Shown here: positions 49,250 through 59,349 of the stretch, piece by piece | Numbering within the stretch: the first letter of the stretch is position 1 | Layout: each line of letters begins with the position of its first letter | Assembly (NCBI GenBank): GCA_019057865.1 | Contig: JAHLWP010000001.1 | Location: forward strand, 62,001-126,000 | DNA: 64,000 nt | Direction: 5' to 3' | DNA from: Promethearchaeota archaeon | GTDB lineage: Archaea; Asgardarchaeota; Lokiarchaeia; Sigyniarchaeales; SOKP01 | The notes under the pieces: model-generated | Databases searched by the model: none | Told to the model about the DNA's origin: nothing | What the model saw: the letters and a program-made list of their open reading frames with translations, nothing else | Made by a program: the position numbers and the translations under genes

Positions 49250-50539
49250 TTATTTATTAAAAACATGTTTTTCATTCAATAGAAAAGCAATACAAATTCG
49301 TAAGGCAACTTCTAAGGTTTCAGGCTTAATTTTATCTATTGTGTCTGTAGATTGATGGTAATATCGTGAACGAGTTTTCCAATCCGCAGAATTCAGAAAT
49401 CCTGCTTTAATACCTGCTTTTGAAAATGCAGCTGCATCAGAACCCCCACTTAGGCGTCCTAAGGTTTTTTCTAATTTTCCTGCTCCAAATCGTTTAGCTT
49501 CAACACCCACATTTTCAGCTGCTTTTAAAAGTTTTTGAATCACCTCTTCTGAGTGCCAAGTTCTTGTTGTAGGTTCGAATTCTATTATATAAAATCCATC
49601 TGGGGTTTCAAGACCATCCATATTCACTATATAGGCGTCATACTTCTGTAATTCTTCTAAATGGGTTGCTGCATATCTAAATGCACCCCGTAAACCACTT
49701 TCTTCACAACCAAAACTTATAAGTCTTATTTCTGTATTATCTGGTATTATATCTCTATGATTTTTTAAATATCGCCCTAGTCCTTGGACAACTGAACAGC
49801 TACTTAGGTTATCTACAGCTCCTGGAACAACATTTCCCTTATCCCCTAAAGGTACAAAGAAAAAAAGCCCAATAAAACATGGACTTCCGATTATTAGCGT
49901 CCAAACCACCACGTTAAAAAATAAGGATTTAAGCTTAATCAATCCAACTATTATAAATATTAAATTCAAGCAGGAAAGGACTAGCCACATCAACATTATT
50001 AATATTGCTCCAAAAGCAAGTGGTATAAAACCCCAACCCAAAAGTTTCAATAATTTAAATTCAATTGCTGAATCCATGTGACTTGAAAAAATGATGATTT
50101 TTTTAAGTTCTTCTTTTGTTTTAAAGCTTCCTATTACATTTTGAGAAGTTTTTTTACGAAAAATGGGATCAATAAACTCTTTATAATTAAAGAATTCTTC
50201 CCACATTATTAAAAATGGTAATAATATCGATAAAAATGAACATATCGATAAAATCAAAAACCAGATATATTCAGTAAACAATTGAATCAAAAAGTAAAGA
50301 AAAAATGACACAACCACTAATACCATATCAAGTTTAATCCAACCCAAAAAAGCTTTAGGATGGCATGTAAACGACTCTATAACGGCTTTATCACAGGATT
50401 TTTCAAATTCTCTTTTAATTATTTCTGCAGCTTTAGCTTCTTGCGGACTGCATGGCATTCTTGGTCCAACTTCCTCGATAATCCCCTGAACAAAACCATA
50501 CATATATTTTGAATCTTCTTCTGTAATATCAATATTCAT
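49250..50539 (-). CDS. M28-family metallopeptidase with TM segments
   Basis: IIFSSHMDSAIEF, VVPGAVDNLSSCSVVQGLGRYL, RLISFGCEESGLRGAFRYA, SGGSDAAAFSKAGI. Confidence 0.87.
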   Translation of the reverse strand: MNIDITEEDSKYMYGFVQGIIEEVGPRMPCSPQEAKAAEIIKREFEKSCDKAVIESFTCHPKAFLGWIKLDMVLVVVSFFLYFLIQLFTEYIWFLILSICSFLSILLPFLIMWEEFFNYKEFIDPIFRKKTSQNVIGSFKTKEELKKIIIFSSHMDSAIEFKLLKLLGWGFIPLAFGAILIMLMWLVLSCLNLIFIIVGLIKLKSLFFNVVVWTLIIGSPCFIGLFFFVPLGDKGNVVPGAVDNLSSCSVVQGLGRYLKNHRDIIPDNTEIRLISFGCEESGLRGAFRYAATHLEELQKYDAYIVNMDGLETPDGFYIIEFEPTTRTWHSEEVIQKLLKAAENVGVEAKRFGAGKLEKTLGRLSGGSDAAAFSKAGIKAGFLNSADWKTRSRYYHQSTDTIDKIKPETLEVALRICIAFLLNEKHVFNK

Positions 50540-50706
50540 AGAGCTGCCCTAAATCCTTTTTTTATAGAATTATACTTAATAACAATTAAGATATAGTATG
50601 AAAAACTTAAGGATTAATCTAAATTAAAATTATTCACTCAAAACAGAAAGAGAATTTAACAATCCTTTTATAGATTCAGACCATTGATATAATTAAGTGC
50701 AAAGCT

Positions 50707-51432
50707 ATGGTCGATATGGCAGAGCAATATGTATGTAAGGTATGTGGTTTCAATATAATAGGGTACTATCCAGAATTCTGTCCATTTTGTGGAGCTTCAA
50801 ATGATCATTTTATTACCGCAGAAGAATGTTCTCAAAGATATAAGATTATTACCACTAAAGTAAATAATGAAGTGACACGGTTAAATTCCTTACCACCTTT
50901 AGGACTTGAACATGCTGCTTACAGTATTGAAATAAATGGAAAATTTATTTGGATTGATTGCCCTTCTACATTTAGTAAGGACCTTGAATCGATGGATAAA
51001 ATATTATTTACGCATCACCATTTTCTTGGTGCATCAAATCTTTTTAGAGATTATTATACAACATTTATTTGGATTCATAAGAAAGATTCAGAGCATGCAC
51101 TTGCTAAAAGACACCCCTTCGACAAAAAATTTAAACAAAATTTCGAGTTAACCGGAATTAAAGCATTTCATATAGATGGACACACACCAGGGTTCACTTT
51201 TTATGTATTCGAAGATGTTCTTTTTATTTGTGATTATTTTTTTCTTAAGAATAAAGAAATAATATATAATCCTTACGGTCCTTCAAAAGCCACTAGAGCA
51301 GGTGCCACCAAACTAAAGAATTTTCTTAGAACACATGAAATAAATATAGTTTGTGGTTATAATTATGTATTAGATTTTAAAGACTGGAAAATGAGATTTG
51401 ATAACCTTTTAAATTCAGAAAAAGGAAAGTAA
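50707..51432 (+). CDS. Rubredoxin-like zinc/iron ribbon fused to metallo-beta-lactamase-fold domain
   Basis: YVCKVCGFNIIGYYPEFCPFCGA; FTHHHFLGASN, HIDGHTPGFTFYV, FICDYFF. Confidence 0.75.
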   Translation: MVDMAEQYVCKVCGFNIIGYYPEFCPFCGASNDHFITAEECSQRYKIITTKVNNEVTRLNSLPPLGLEHAAYSIEINGKFIWIDCPSTFSKDLESMDKILFTHHHFLGASNLFRDYYTTFIWIHKKDSEHALAKRHPFDKKFKQNFELTGIKAFHIDGHTPGFTFYVFEDVLFICDYFFLKNKEIIYNPYGPSKATRAGATKLKNFLRTHEINIVCGYNYVLDFKDWKMRFDNLLNSEKGK

Positions 51433-51446
51433 TGTCACTTTGTTTA

Positions 51447-51647
51447 TCATTTTACTAATATTGCATTCGTTGGACAAATTTCTATACAGCATTCGCATTC
51501 ACTGCAATTTCCATTTGGATCCTCAAAAATTACTTGTCTATGATCCCCCACCTTGGTAGGGGGCTTATAAAATAAGTCGAGTGGGCATATTTCGACGCAT
51601 TCTACACATTTAATACATTTATCGTTATCTATTCCTATTACTCTCAA
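51447..51647 (-). CDS. 2[4Fe-4S] ferredoxin
   Basis: CIKCVECVEICPLDL and CSECECCIEICPTNAI. Confidence 0.88.
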   Translation of the reverse strand: MRVIGIDNDKCIKCVECVEICPLDLFYKPPTKVGDHRQVIFEDPNGNCSECECCIEICPTNAILVK

Positions 51648-51746
51648 GATTCGGCACTTAAGGAATTTAATTATAAAAAGAGGAAAAATAATTTAAAATA
51701 AGAGGTAATGTAATATAATTAGTAGAAAAAACTTTTTATTATTAAC

Positions 51747-52598
51747 ATGCTGGAATCTTTCAAGGAAATTGAAGTAGTTTGTCCAACATGTGGAGAAACT
51801 AAGAGTATTAACATACCAGAATCATTATTCTCCCAAAAAAAGTTTGGTACAATTAAAATACAAGTACCCGTTAATGCTGTATGCCCAAAACACCAATTTA
51901 TAGTATTTCTAGATACTAAAGGTATGGTGAGGGGTTATGAGAAAATAGATATCGCAATGTTAGTGACTCCTGCTGAAACTAAAAAGGAAGCAGCAGGAAT
52001 ATTAACCCTTCGAAAATTAATCCAGCTTTTTGGAACATATGGAATTCTTAGTTTGATGCATGCTAAAATTTTTAATTATCCGTCATATATCATAAAAGAT
52101 GAGGCTTTTGAACCCACTGAAGAACTATTGAATTTAATTAGTAATAGAATATTACCAGAAAAATACAGAGGACATAATAGCATTTATTTGCTAGAAGAAA
52201 GTAATTATAGCAAAATAAAACTTAAAGAAAAAAAAGCTCTTTTAATAGATTCTCTCACAAAAAACATCTTACAGACTCCATGGAAAGAAAAATTAAAATT
52301 TGAAGAAGAAATCGTAAAAAGAGCGTTAGAAATCATAAATGAAGAAGATCAATTACTCCTTCTACAACAGAGAATTGCTATATTTATAAAAGAAGCTGAA
52401 CAGGCTAAAGATATTCTTGAAAATGTTAATGAGATTTATGAGGAGGACCTAATTGAACAAGTTTCTAGAGAAGTTTTAATGCCAAGAATGAATCAAAATC
52501 GATTAATTTTAATTAAAGAATTTATTAAGCATAACTTTTCTCAAAAATTGGTATCAAGAATAAAAAGTAGAGTTGACGAATTTTTGTCTTCTCTTTAA
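51747..52598 (+). CDS. Uncharacterised protein with N-terminal zinc-ribbon-like region
   Basis: VVCPTCGETKSINIP...KIQVPVNAVCPKHQFIVFLDTKGMVRGYEKID. Confidence 0.55.
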   Translation: MLESFKEIEVVCPTCGETKSINIPESLFSQKKFGTIKIQVPVNAVCPKHQFIVFLDTKGMVRGYEKIDIAMLVTPAETKKEAAGILTLRKLIQLFGTYGILSLMHAKIFNYPSYIIKDEAFEPTEELLNLISNRILPEKYRGHNSIYLLEESNYSKIKLKEKKALLIDSLTKNILQTPWKEKLKFEEEIVKRALEIINEEDQLLLLQQRIAIFIKEAEQAKDILENVNEIYEEDLIEQVSREVLMPRMNQNRLILIKEFIKHNFSQKLVSRIKSRVDEFLSSL

Positions 52599-52700
52599 TT
52601 CTTCAAACACTCTTTCTAAGAATTATTTTTATATCGAAAAAGTAAAATAAAGATCATTAATTAATAAAATTAATTTGAAACCTAAAGAAAAGCATAAAAA

Positions 52701-53492
52701 GTGAATAAAATGGATTGGGGAATGCAAAACAGATTATCAAGAATAATAAAACCGAAAAGTGGACACTGTGTAATGTTAGCGGTGGATCATGGATATTTTG
52801 GGAATGTACCAGGATCATTAAAATGTTTTGGTGATTTAGATCCCTTATTTCAATATGCAGATGCTCTAATGCTTACTCGTGGTATGTTAAGAAGCTGTGT
52901 TTCACCAAATTTTGATATTCCTATTGTTTTACGAGTTTCAGCAGGAGCAAGCATGTTAAAAGAGCTCTCCAATGAAGATATTAATGTAACAATTGAAGAT
53001 GCTATTAGATTAAATGTATCAGCCATAACTTGCTCGATTTTTGTCGGTGGAGAATTTGAAAAGCAAACTATCATGAATTTATCTAAACTTGTTAATTGGG
53101 GTCAAGAATTTGGGATACCCGTATTAGCAGTTACTGCAGTAGGACGAGAGATGGTTAGAGATGCACGCTATTTAGGAATGGCAAGTAGATTAGCCGCTGA
53201 AATGGGAGCTACCTTTGTAAAAACATATTATTGTGAAAATTTTGAGGAAGTAACTAGTATTTGTCCTGTTCCAGTAGTAATTGCAGGAGGTAAAAAAATA
53301 CCAGAAAGAGATGCTTTACAAATGGCTAAAAACTCAATTGACGCAGGAGCCGTTGGAGTAGATATGGGGAGGAATATCTTTCAATCTGATAAACCTATTG
53401 GAATGATCCAGGCTGTTCGTGCAATTGTTCATGAGAATGCTTCTGTTGATGAGGCATTTGAAATCTATAAAAATGGTCCAGTTGGTTTATAA
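52701..53492 (+). CDS. Class I aldolase/thiolase of the DhnA/LsrF family
   Basis: MLAVDHGYFGNVPG, GATFVKTYYCENFEEV, VVIAGGKKIPERDALQMAKNSIDAGAVGVDMGRNIFQ. Confidence 0.87.
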   Translation: MNKMDWGMQNRLSRIIKPKSGHCVMLAVDHGYFGNVPGSLKCFGDLDPLFQYADALMLTRGMLRSCVSPNFDIPIVLRVSAGASMLKELSNEDINVTIEDAIRLNVSAITCSIFVGGEFEKQTIMNLSKLVNWGQEFGIPVLAVTAVGREMVRDARYLGMASRLAAEMGATFVKTYYCENFEEVTSICPVPVVIAGGKKIPERDALQMAKNSIDAGAVGVDMGRNIFQSDKPIGMIQAVRAIVHENASVDEAFEIYKNGPVGL

Positions 53493-53641
53493 ATTTTTAT
53501 TTTCTTTTTTACTCTTAAGGATTAAATATATATAATGAGTTATTTCTCGAAGTTTTATAAAAATTAAAAAAAAAAAATAAAATTCATATCTAATATATTC
53601 AAAATCATTCTGAAAAATTTCTTAATAAGGGTGAGATTAAA

Positions 53642-54718
53642 ATGTTGACTATTTTAGGGTGGCTAAATGGTTTCACTGCATTTTGTGTTGTTTTCTGTGG
53701 TTGTCTATTCGGAATTTTTTTTATTTATAAAGGAATTAAAATAAAAGCGAAACTGCTTTCTTATGCAGGTTTAATGATAATTTTGACAGGATTATTATAT
53801 TTGGGTCCCTGCGTAGATTATTTTACAATTCTATCTATAAATCACAATTTGGATAATTCGTATGGATTATATGGAATATTAAGTTATATTTGGATAACTC
53901 CTGGAATTGTTGTTATGATGTATATTGGTTTTGAACTTGTTTTACCTAAGATTAGAAATATAGTGATAATTATATATTCATTTTTAGGGCTTATTTTTCT
54001 ATACCATATTCTTTTTAATACGATGGATACATTTGATTTTAAATATCCTGGAAATTCTGGAAGTGATATTATTGATTCTAATTTTGCTCAAGGATCCATA
54101 GCTTACATTTTAATAATATCTTTTGTAATTTCCATCATTGGTTTTAATGTTATAGGATCCTTAATTCGGAGTTTCCAATCATCTGGAATAATACAAAGAA
54201 AATTTATATATTTGTCGCTTGGATTTTTAATATTTGCGATTATGGGAACATTTGATACTCTCTTTTCTCCTGGTTTTGTATTATTTATTGTTCGAATTAT
54301 AATGTTAAGTAGCTGGTGGTTTTATTTTTTTGGTTTAAAAGAAGCTCCAACTAAAAAAGAAAGAAGACTTCATGAAAGAATAAAAAATTTAGAAAAAATT
54401 GAATTTTCATTATTAGAAATGCTTTTAAAAGATAATCCTCCAGAAATTGTGAAAGAACAGATTGTATATCATATTGAAAATAGAATTTGTCTAATCTGTA
54501 AAAGTAATGTTGGTGGATTTAATACTTATCTTTGTGTTAAATGTGGTGTTTTATATTGTATAAAATGTGCTCGTGCTTTATCTGAATTAGAAAATTTATG
54601 TTGGGTTTGTAAAAATCCAATTGATATATCTAAACCAACACGAAAAATAGCTATTGAAGAGATTGAAGCACTGGAAAAATCACTAATACAAAAAAGAAAA
54701 TCAAAAATTAAAAGATGA
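53642..54718 (+). CDS. Seven-TM protein with C-terminal cysteine-rich zinc-binding tail
   Basis: Seven hydrophobic segments, then CLICKSNVGGFNTYLCVKCGVLYCIKCARALSELENLCWVC. Confidence 0.7.
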   Translation: MLTILGWLNGFTAFCVVFCGCLFGIFFIYKGIKIKAKLLSYAGLMIILTGLLYLGPCVDYFTILSINHNLDNSYGLYGILSYIWITPGIVVMMYIGFELVLPKIRNIVIIIYSFLGLIFLYHILFNTMDTFDFKYPGNSGSDIIDSNFAQGSIAYILIISFVISIIGFNVIGSLIRSFQSSGIIQRKFIYLSLGFLIFAIMGTFDTLFSPGFVLFIVRIIMLSSWWFYFFGLKEAPTKKERRLHERIKNLEKIEFSLLEMLLKDNPPEIVKEQIVYHIENRICLICKSNVGGFNTYLCVKCGVLYCIKCARALSELENLCWVCKNPIDISKPTRKIAIEEIEALEKSLIQKRKSKIKR

Positions 54719-54856
54719 AAACAAAAATACAATTATTAGAATTATACTTCCTTTTATTTTACAATTTATTATTAAGTTAATTAAATAAGAATAAATTGAT
54801 AAAATTATAATTTTCATTTTCTTTTTTTATTCTTACAAGATTAGAAAAGAAACTTC

Positions 54857-55825
54857 ATGGTTATGAGTGCCCCGCTAATTAATAATCTGGAAATTAAAAA
54901 TGTAACCAATGATATTTTACTAGTTCATCAGATAAAAGCAAAAGGCAATTTTTCCACTTGTGATGGTTTGATTATTCTACCAAAGGGTGGTAGAAATTCT
55001 AAAACAATAGTTCTCGATGTTAATATTGAACCTAAATATATAAACGAACTAAATAATATTTATGGTCCTATTTCAAATTATGTTTGTACTCATGGACACA
55101 TAGATCATTCCTCTCATGTTTATGAATGGGAACAACTTGGAGCTATTGTGTATGCTCCAAATCCTGAAGCATCATTTTTATTAGATCTTCATAATTTTTT
55201 TGAAGGTTTTGGATTTAATGAAGCAATGGATTATTCAGATGTAGAGAAATTTGGTGAATTAAATGGTTTTCATGAATGTAATAATGTAAATCCTTTTGAA
55301 CCAGGGGATTCATTAAAATTTGAAAATTTTATTATTGAGACAATCTCATTTCCATGTCATTCAAAAGCACATGTAGGGTTATTTTTACCCAATGAAAAAA
55401 TATTACATGTAAGTTGCCTAGGATTTGATCAACCAAAACCGGATGTAGATGGTTTTGGACCTTGGTATGGTTTTAAGGAATGCTCTATTGAACAATACCT
55501 GAGTGATATTAATTATGCGGAAGAACTCTACATTAAAAAAGTAGAATTTTTAACTTCTAGCCATTCTTATATTGCTAAGAATCCAGATAGAAGTCCATTT
55601 AATTATATGAGAAAAAAGATTAATGATAATCAGAATAAAGTTGATGAGGCTCTAAAATCTTTGGATTTTCAATTGAATTTTGAAGAAAAACTCAAAAAGA
55701 TGCTAGAGTTAGATATTTTCTTTCCAAAAAAGAAAATGGAAGGTTTTTTATTAAACATTTATACCTTATGGGAATCTTGGATAATAAGAAAACATCTTGA
55801 AAGAAGCAAAATTATAAATAAATAA
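54857..55825 (+). CDS. Metallo-beta-lactamase-fold hydrolase
   Basis: YVCTHGHIDHSSHVYEW; FPCHSKAHVGLFL. Confidence 0.82.
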   Translation: MVMSAPLINNLEIKNVTNDILLVHQIKAKGNFSTCDGLIILPKGGRNSKTIVLDVNIEPKYINELNNIYGPISNYVCTHGHIDHSSHVYEWEQLGAIVYAPNPEASFLLDLHNFFEGFGFNEAMDYSDVEKFGELNGFHECNNVNPFEPGDSLKFENFIIETISFPCHSKAHVGLFLPNEKILHVSCLGFDQPKPDVDGFGPWYGFKECSIEQYLSDINYAEELYIKKVEFLTSSHSYIAKNPDRSPFNYMRKKINDNQNKVDEALKSLDFQLNFEEKLKKMLELDIFFPKKKMEGFLLNIYTLWESWIIRKHLERSKIINK

Positions 55826-55835
55826 TTTTTTCTGT

Positions 55836-56885
55836 TTAGTTATTATCTAGTTCTAAAATCACCTTTAAAGATTCGCCAGCTTCACATACTACTTTAAATG
55901 CTTCTCCAACTTTGCTTAGTGGGAATCGATGTGTGATAATATCAATGACATTAATTTTTTTTGAAAGTATCCAATTATATGCTTCATCGAGGTCTTCAGG
56001 TGCAGCACCATAGGAGGTCATAATTGTTATTTCATTTCTCCAGTATTCATTTATTGGAACTTCAAGCTTTATTCTTGGTTTTGGAACCGCAAAGAAAATG
56101 ATTTTACTTCCTGGAGCTGCGCATTCTAAAGCTTGTTTTGCCGCCGATAAAGCACCAGCACAAACAATTACTATATCCGCTAACCTACCTTCATTAACTC
56201 TTTTTAATTCAGTTGCGATATCCTCTTTTGCATGAAATACAACATCTGCTCCAAACTTTTTCGCCATCTGTAATCTGAATTCATTTATATCAGTTGCAAT
56301 TATTTTTTTTGCACCTCTTAATTTTGCCAATTGAATATGTAATATACCAGATACACCACTTCCCAATATCAGAACAGTAAAACCTTTTTTAACATTAGCT
56401 AATCTTTGAGCACGACACACACATCCAAGAGGTTCAATAAATACAGCTTCTTCATATGACACGCTTTTATCTAAAATATACACGCCTTTTTTTTCTATGT
56501 TAACTTTTGGGACTCGAACATATTCTGCAAAGCCGCCAGGATCAAAATTTGTGTTATGTAGTAAATCACAAGCAGTATGATGTCCTTGTTTACAATAATG
56601 ACATTCAAAGCATGGGACATGATGAGACACAAAAACACGATCTCCCACTTTAAGGTGTTTTATAGTATTGCTTATCTCAACAATATCTCCTGCAATTTCA
56701 TGACCCAATACCAAAGAATTTACACTTAATTTTTTCATTTTAGCAAAGCGATAATATTCGAGGATATCAGAACCACAAATTCCAGACTTTTTCACCTTAA
56801 CTAAGAATTCTCCTGTTCCAATAATTGGTTTTAACATTTCATCTACTCGAACATCATCATTGCTATAATATCTTGCGATCTTCAT
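55836..56885 (-). CDS. Zinc-dependent medium-chain alcohol/polyol dehydrogenase
   Basis: KSGICGSDILEYY, LGHEIAGDIVEI, CFECHYCKQGHHTAC, VLILGSGVSGILHIQLAKLRGAKKIIATD. Confidence 0.92.
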   Translation of the reverse strand: MKIARYYSNDDVRVDEMLKPIIGTGEFLVKVKKSGICGSDILEYYRFAKMKKLSVNSLVLGHEIAGDIVEISNTIKHLKVGDRVFVSHHVPCFECHYCKQGHHTACDLLHNTNFDPGGFAEYVRVPKVNIEKKGVYILDKSVSYEEAVFIEPLGCVCRAQRLANVKKGFTVLILGSGVSGILHIQLAKLRGAKKIIATDINEFRLQMAKKFGADVVFHAKEDIATELKRVNEGRLADIVIVCAGALSAAKQALECAAPGSKIIFFAVPKPRIKLEVPINEYWRNEITIMTSYGAAPEDLDEAYNWILSKKINVIDIITHRFPLSKVGEAFKVVCEAGESLKVILELDNN

Positions 56886-56904
56886 TTTTTACTCATAAAA
56901 TTCT

Positions 56905-57843
56905 TTATTTTAATGATAAAATCTTATTCAAATCTTCTTTTTTTAACTTTAATAGCTCTACTTCAGGCAATCTTTCTGTGAGTAACCGCCAATTATTATC
57001 TTTCTTAAATACGTCTTTAAATATTTGTAATGCAGCATCAAGTTTTTGACTATTAGCCAAAGATACTGCAGTCCAATATTTCATTTCAAGATTGTCTGGA
57101 AACATTTGCATGGCAGTTTTATATTCTTTAAGAGCTTCATTAACATCACCTTTATCAAATGCTTGGTCTCCATAATCCATATGCTCATAAGCTCTATATA
57201 ATTTTAACAATCTGCTAAGCTCCTCTAATGGTTCTTTATGATCTTCTACCCTGAGATCGATAAGGGGATCTTCCCATTTATCTTCTATTAGCTCACCTCT
57301 GACTATCAATAGAGCAGCAGATTGCATTCCCCTAATATCACCACCAACTGACTCTGCTGCTTCTAAAGTTTTGATTATACGCTCAGGTAGAGGGAGATCC
57401 TTATTACTTTCATAAGTTTCTGCCATTTTAGGCCAGACCTTATCTGATAACATCAAATTTGCCTGAACTGAAAAATTATCTCCTTTTATATGACCTGCAT
57501 GTTTTATACACTTTGAACCCGTATGAGTTGCAACACTATCTTGAACATTTAAAATAGCAACTTGCCTTACATCCTTATCATCATCATCAGAAAGCAAAAT
57601 GCTTAATGTTTCTTCTGGAGATTTTCCCTGTTTTAATAATTCAAGACCTCGTAGCCCAAAAGATTTGTTCAAAAAAGATTGTGTTGCTACAACTCCTACG
57701 CCTGATTCTCCCCATGCTACAACAGAAACATTGAAATAATGACTTTGTACTCCCACACCCATTTCTCTAGTTTCAGGATCTCTTGCCACAATAGAATAAG
57801 TATGAGCAATTGGATGGATTCTATTATATCTTGTATTTCTCAT
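56905..57843 (-). CDS. DUF1028 (Ntn-hydrolase-like) protein with C-terminal TPR-like region
   Basis: THTYSIVARDPETREMGVGVQSHYFNVSVVAWGESGVGVVATQSFLNKSFGLRGLELL; C-term GDVNEALKEYKTAMQMFPDNLEMKYWTAVSLA. Confidence 0.82.
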   Translation of the reverse strand: MRNTRYNRIHPIAHTYSIVARDPETREMGVGVQSHYFNVSVVAWGESGVGVVATQSFLNKSFGLRGLELLKQGKSPEETLSILLSDDDDKDVRQVAILNVQDSVATHTGSKCIKHAGHIKGDNFSVQANLMLSDKVWPKMAETYESNKDLPLPERIIKTLEAAESVGGDIRGMQSAALLIVRGELIEDKWEDPLIDLRVEDHKEPLEELSRLLKLYRAYEHMDYGDQAFDKGDVNEALKEYKTAMQMFPDNLEMKYWTAVSLANSQKLDAALQIFKDVFKKDNNWRLLTERLPEVELLKLKKEDLNKILSLK

Positions 57844-57974
57844 AAACCTTTTTCCTAAAAATAGTGATTAGAATAGAATTTATTTATGAGTATTTATCTT
57901 TAGATAAATTTTTATCCATTTAATAAAAAAATTGAGATTTAAAAATAAAAAAAAACGAATAAAAATTGGATTCG

Positions 57975-58613
57975 TTATCTTGTTTTCCTACGGGTTAATA
58001 GTTTAAATGCTATATCTGTTCCCATCCCTTGTTTGTAAGCTAATTCAATCCAAAGCATAGCAAGAGGTTCTATAAGTCTAGCATTTATTAATGGTCCTGC
58101 ATCTATAACATCAAACCCAAGATCGATTCCTAATTGCTTCACTTTTGATTTTGCTTCTAAATTATCTCCACAAATAAATATATTTGCTTGTTGGGAGCCA
58201 AATTGTAATTTATTTAAACTTTCTACTCCAACAGTATGAACTGCCTTTATCACTTTAGCCCCTACTGCCCACTTTGCGATTTTTTCTGCTGCAGAGGTAG
58301 TAGGTCCTATTGATACACCTCCCAAATGGGGTGCTGCTGTAGTAGTAGAATCTACAAGAATCTTTCCATCTAAAACTCCTGCTGTCTTGATTGATTCTTT
58401 TGCTCCTGACCATGGAACGGCAAGAACGATAATATCAGCAAATTTTGCAGCTTCTTCATATGTTCCACCACTTGCACCACTTCCAATTGAATTGGCTAGC
58501 TTTTTTGCTTTCTGAGGATCGCGAGAACCAAACATAATCGTATGATCCTTTTCTGCCCACATTTTTCCTAGAGTACTCCCCAACCTTCCTGTCCCTATAA
58601 TTGCAATTTTCAT
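57975..58613 (-). CDS. NADPH-dependent F420 reductase-like protein
   Basis: MKIAIIGTGRLGSTLGKMWAEKDHTIMFGSRDPQKAKKLA; ADIIVLAVPWSGAKESI. Confidence 0.8.
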   Translation of the reverse strand: MKIAIIGTGRLGSTLGKMWAEKDHTIMFGSRDPQKAKKLANSIGSGASGGTYEEAAKFADIIVLAVPWSGAKESIKTAGVLDGKILVDSTTTAAPHLGGVSIGPTTSAAEKIAKWAVGAKVIKAVHTVGVESLNKLQFGSQQANIFICGDNLEAKSKVKQLGIDLGFDVIDAGPLINARLIEPLAMLWIELAYKQGMGTDIAFKLLTRRKTR

Positions 58614-58743
58614 TAATTTTACCTTTGGATTAATTTTTGTTAGATGAATATAATTTCTGAACTGCTTTTTTTCTAATTGAAAATAAATCAGTTGACTATT
58701 TATATCTTGAGTTATGTATCAGATATATTAAAAATTAAGAGAT

Positions 58744-59328
58744 TTATTCAACTAAAGTATTGAGTATTTGAACCGCTCTTGAGAGATTGAAAATTCCACA
58801 AACACATGGTCTTGTTAATTTCTTTACTGCTTCTTTCACTGAAATTTTTCCATTTTTAATTAATTGAACATAGTACTCAACAGATTGGCTGGAGATACAA
58901 TGATGCCCACACATAGTTGTAATTTCTAAAATTTTTTCAGAAGGTAATAACTCTTTTTTCCCAAATGTACCTAAGGAAAGATGAACAGTATGTATGCTTA
59001 ATCCAACATCTTCAGTAGTTTTTTTAATATCAGAAAGTAATCCACTTATGACTATAGAAACTCCTAAATTTTCTTTTTTAAGAACTTTTAGAACTTTTTT
59101 CACTGATTTAATATTGGAGAATGTAGCAGTTATAATAGGAGAAATCCTCCAAAGCTTTTTTGGCATAATATTTATAGGGTTATGTTCATTTAGAATTTCA
59201 CCAATCCTTATTAATTTTTTACGTGAATCGGGATATTTATCATTTATCCCTGCTGCAAGCATAGCTAAAATAACATAATCTCTCTTAAGATCTTCTATAT
59301 TTCCTTTTCGATGTAAAGAGTGAGTCAT
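58744..59328 (-). CDS. Conserved hypothetical protein with Cys/His-rich C-terminus
   Basis: ITTMCGHHCISSQSVEYYV...LTRPCVCGIFNLSRAVQIL. Confidence 0.55.
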   Translation of the reverse strand: MTHSLHRKGNIEDLKRDYVILAMLAAGINDKYPDSRKKLIRIGEILNEHNPINIMPKKLWRISPIITATFSNIKSVKKVLKVLKKENLGVSIVISGLLSDIKKTTEDVGLSIHTVHLSLGTFGKKELLPSEKILEITTMCGHHCISSQSVEYYVQLIKNGKISVKEAVKKLTRPCVCGIFNLSRAVQILNTLVE

Positions 59329-59349
59329 TAACTTATATACCTCCCATGC

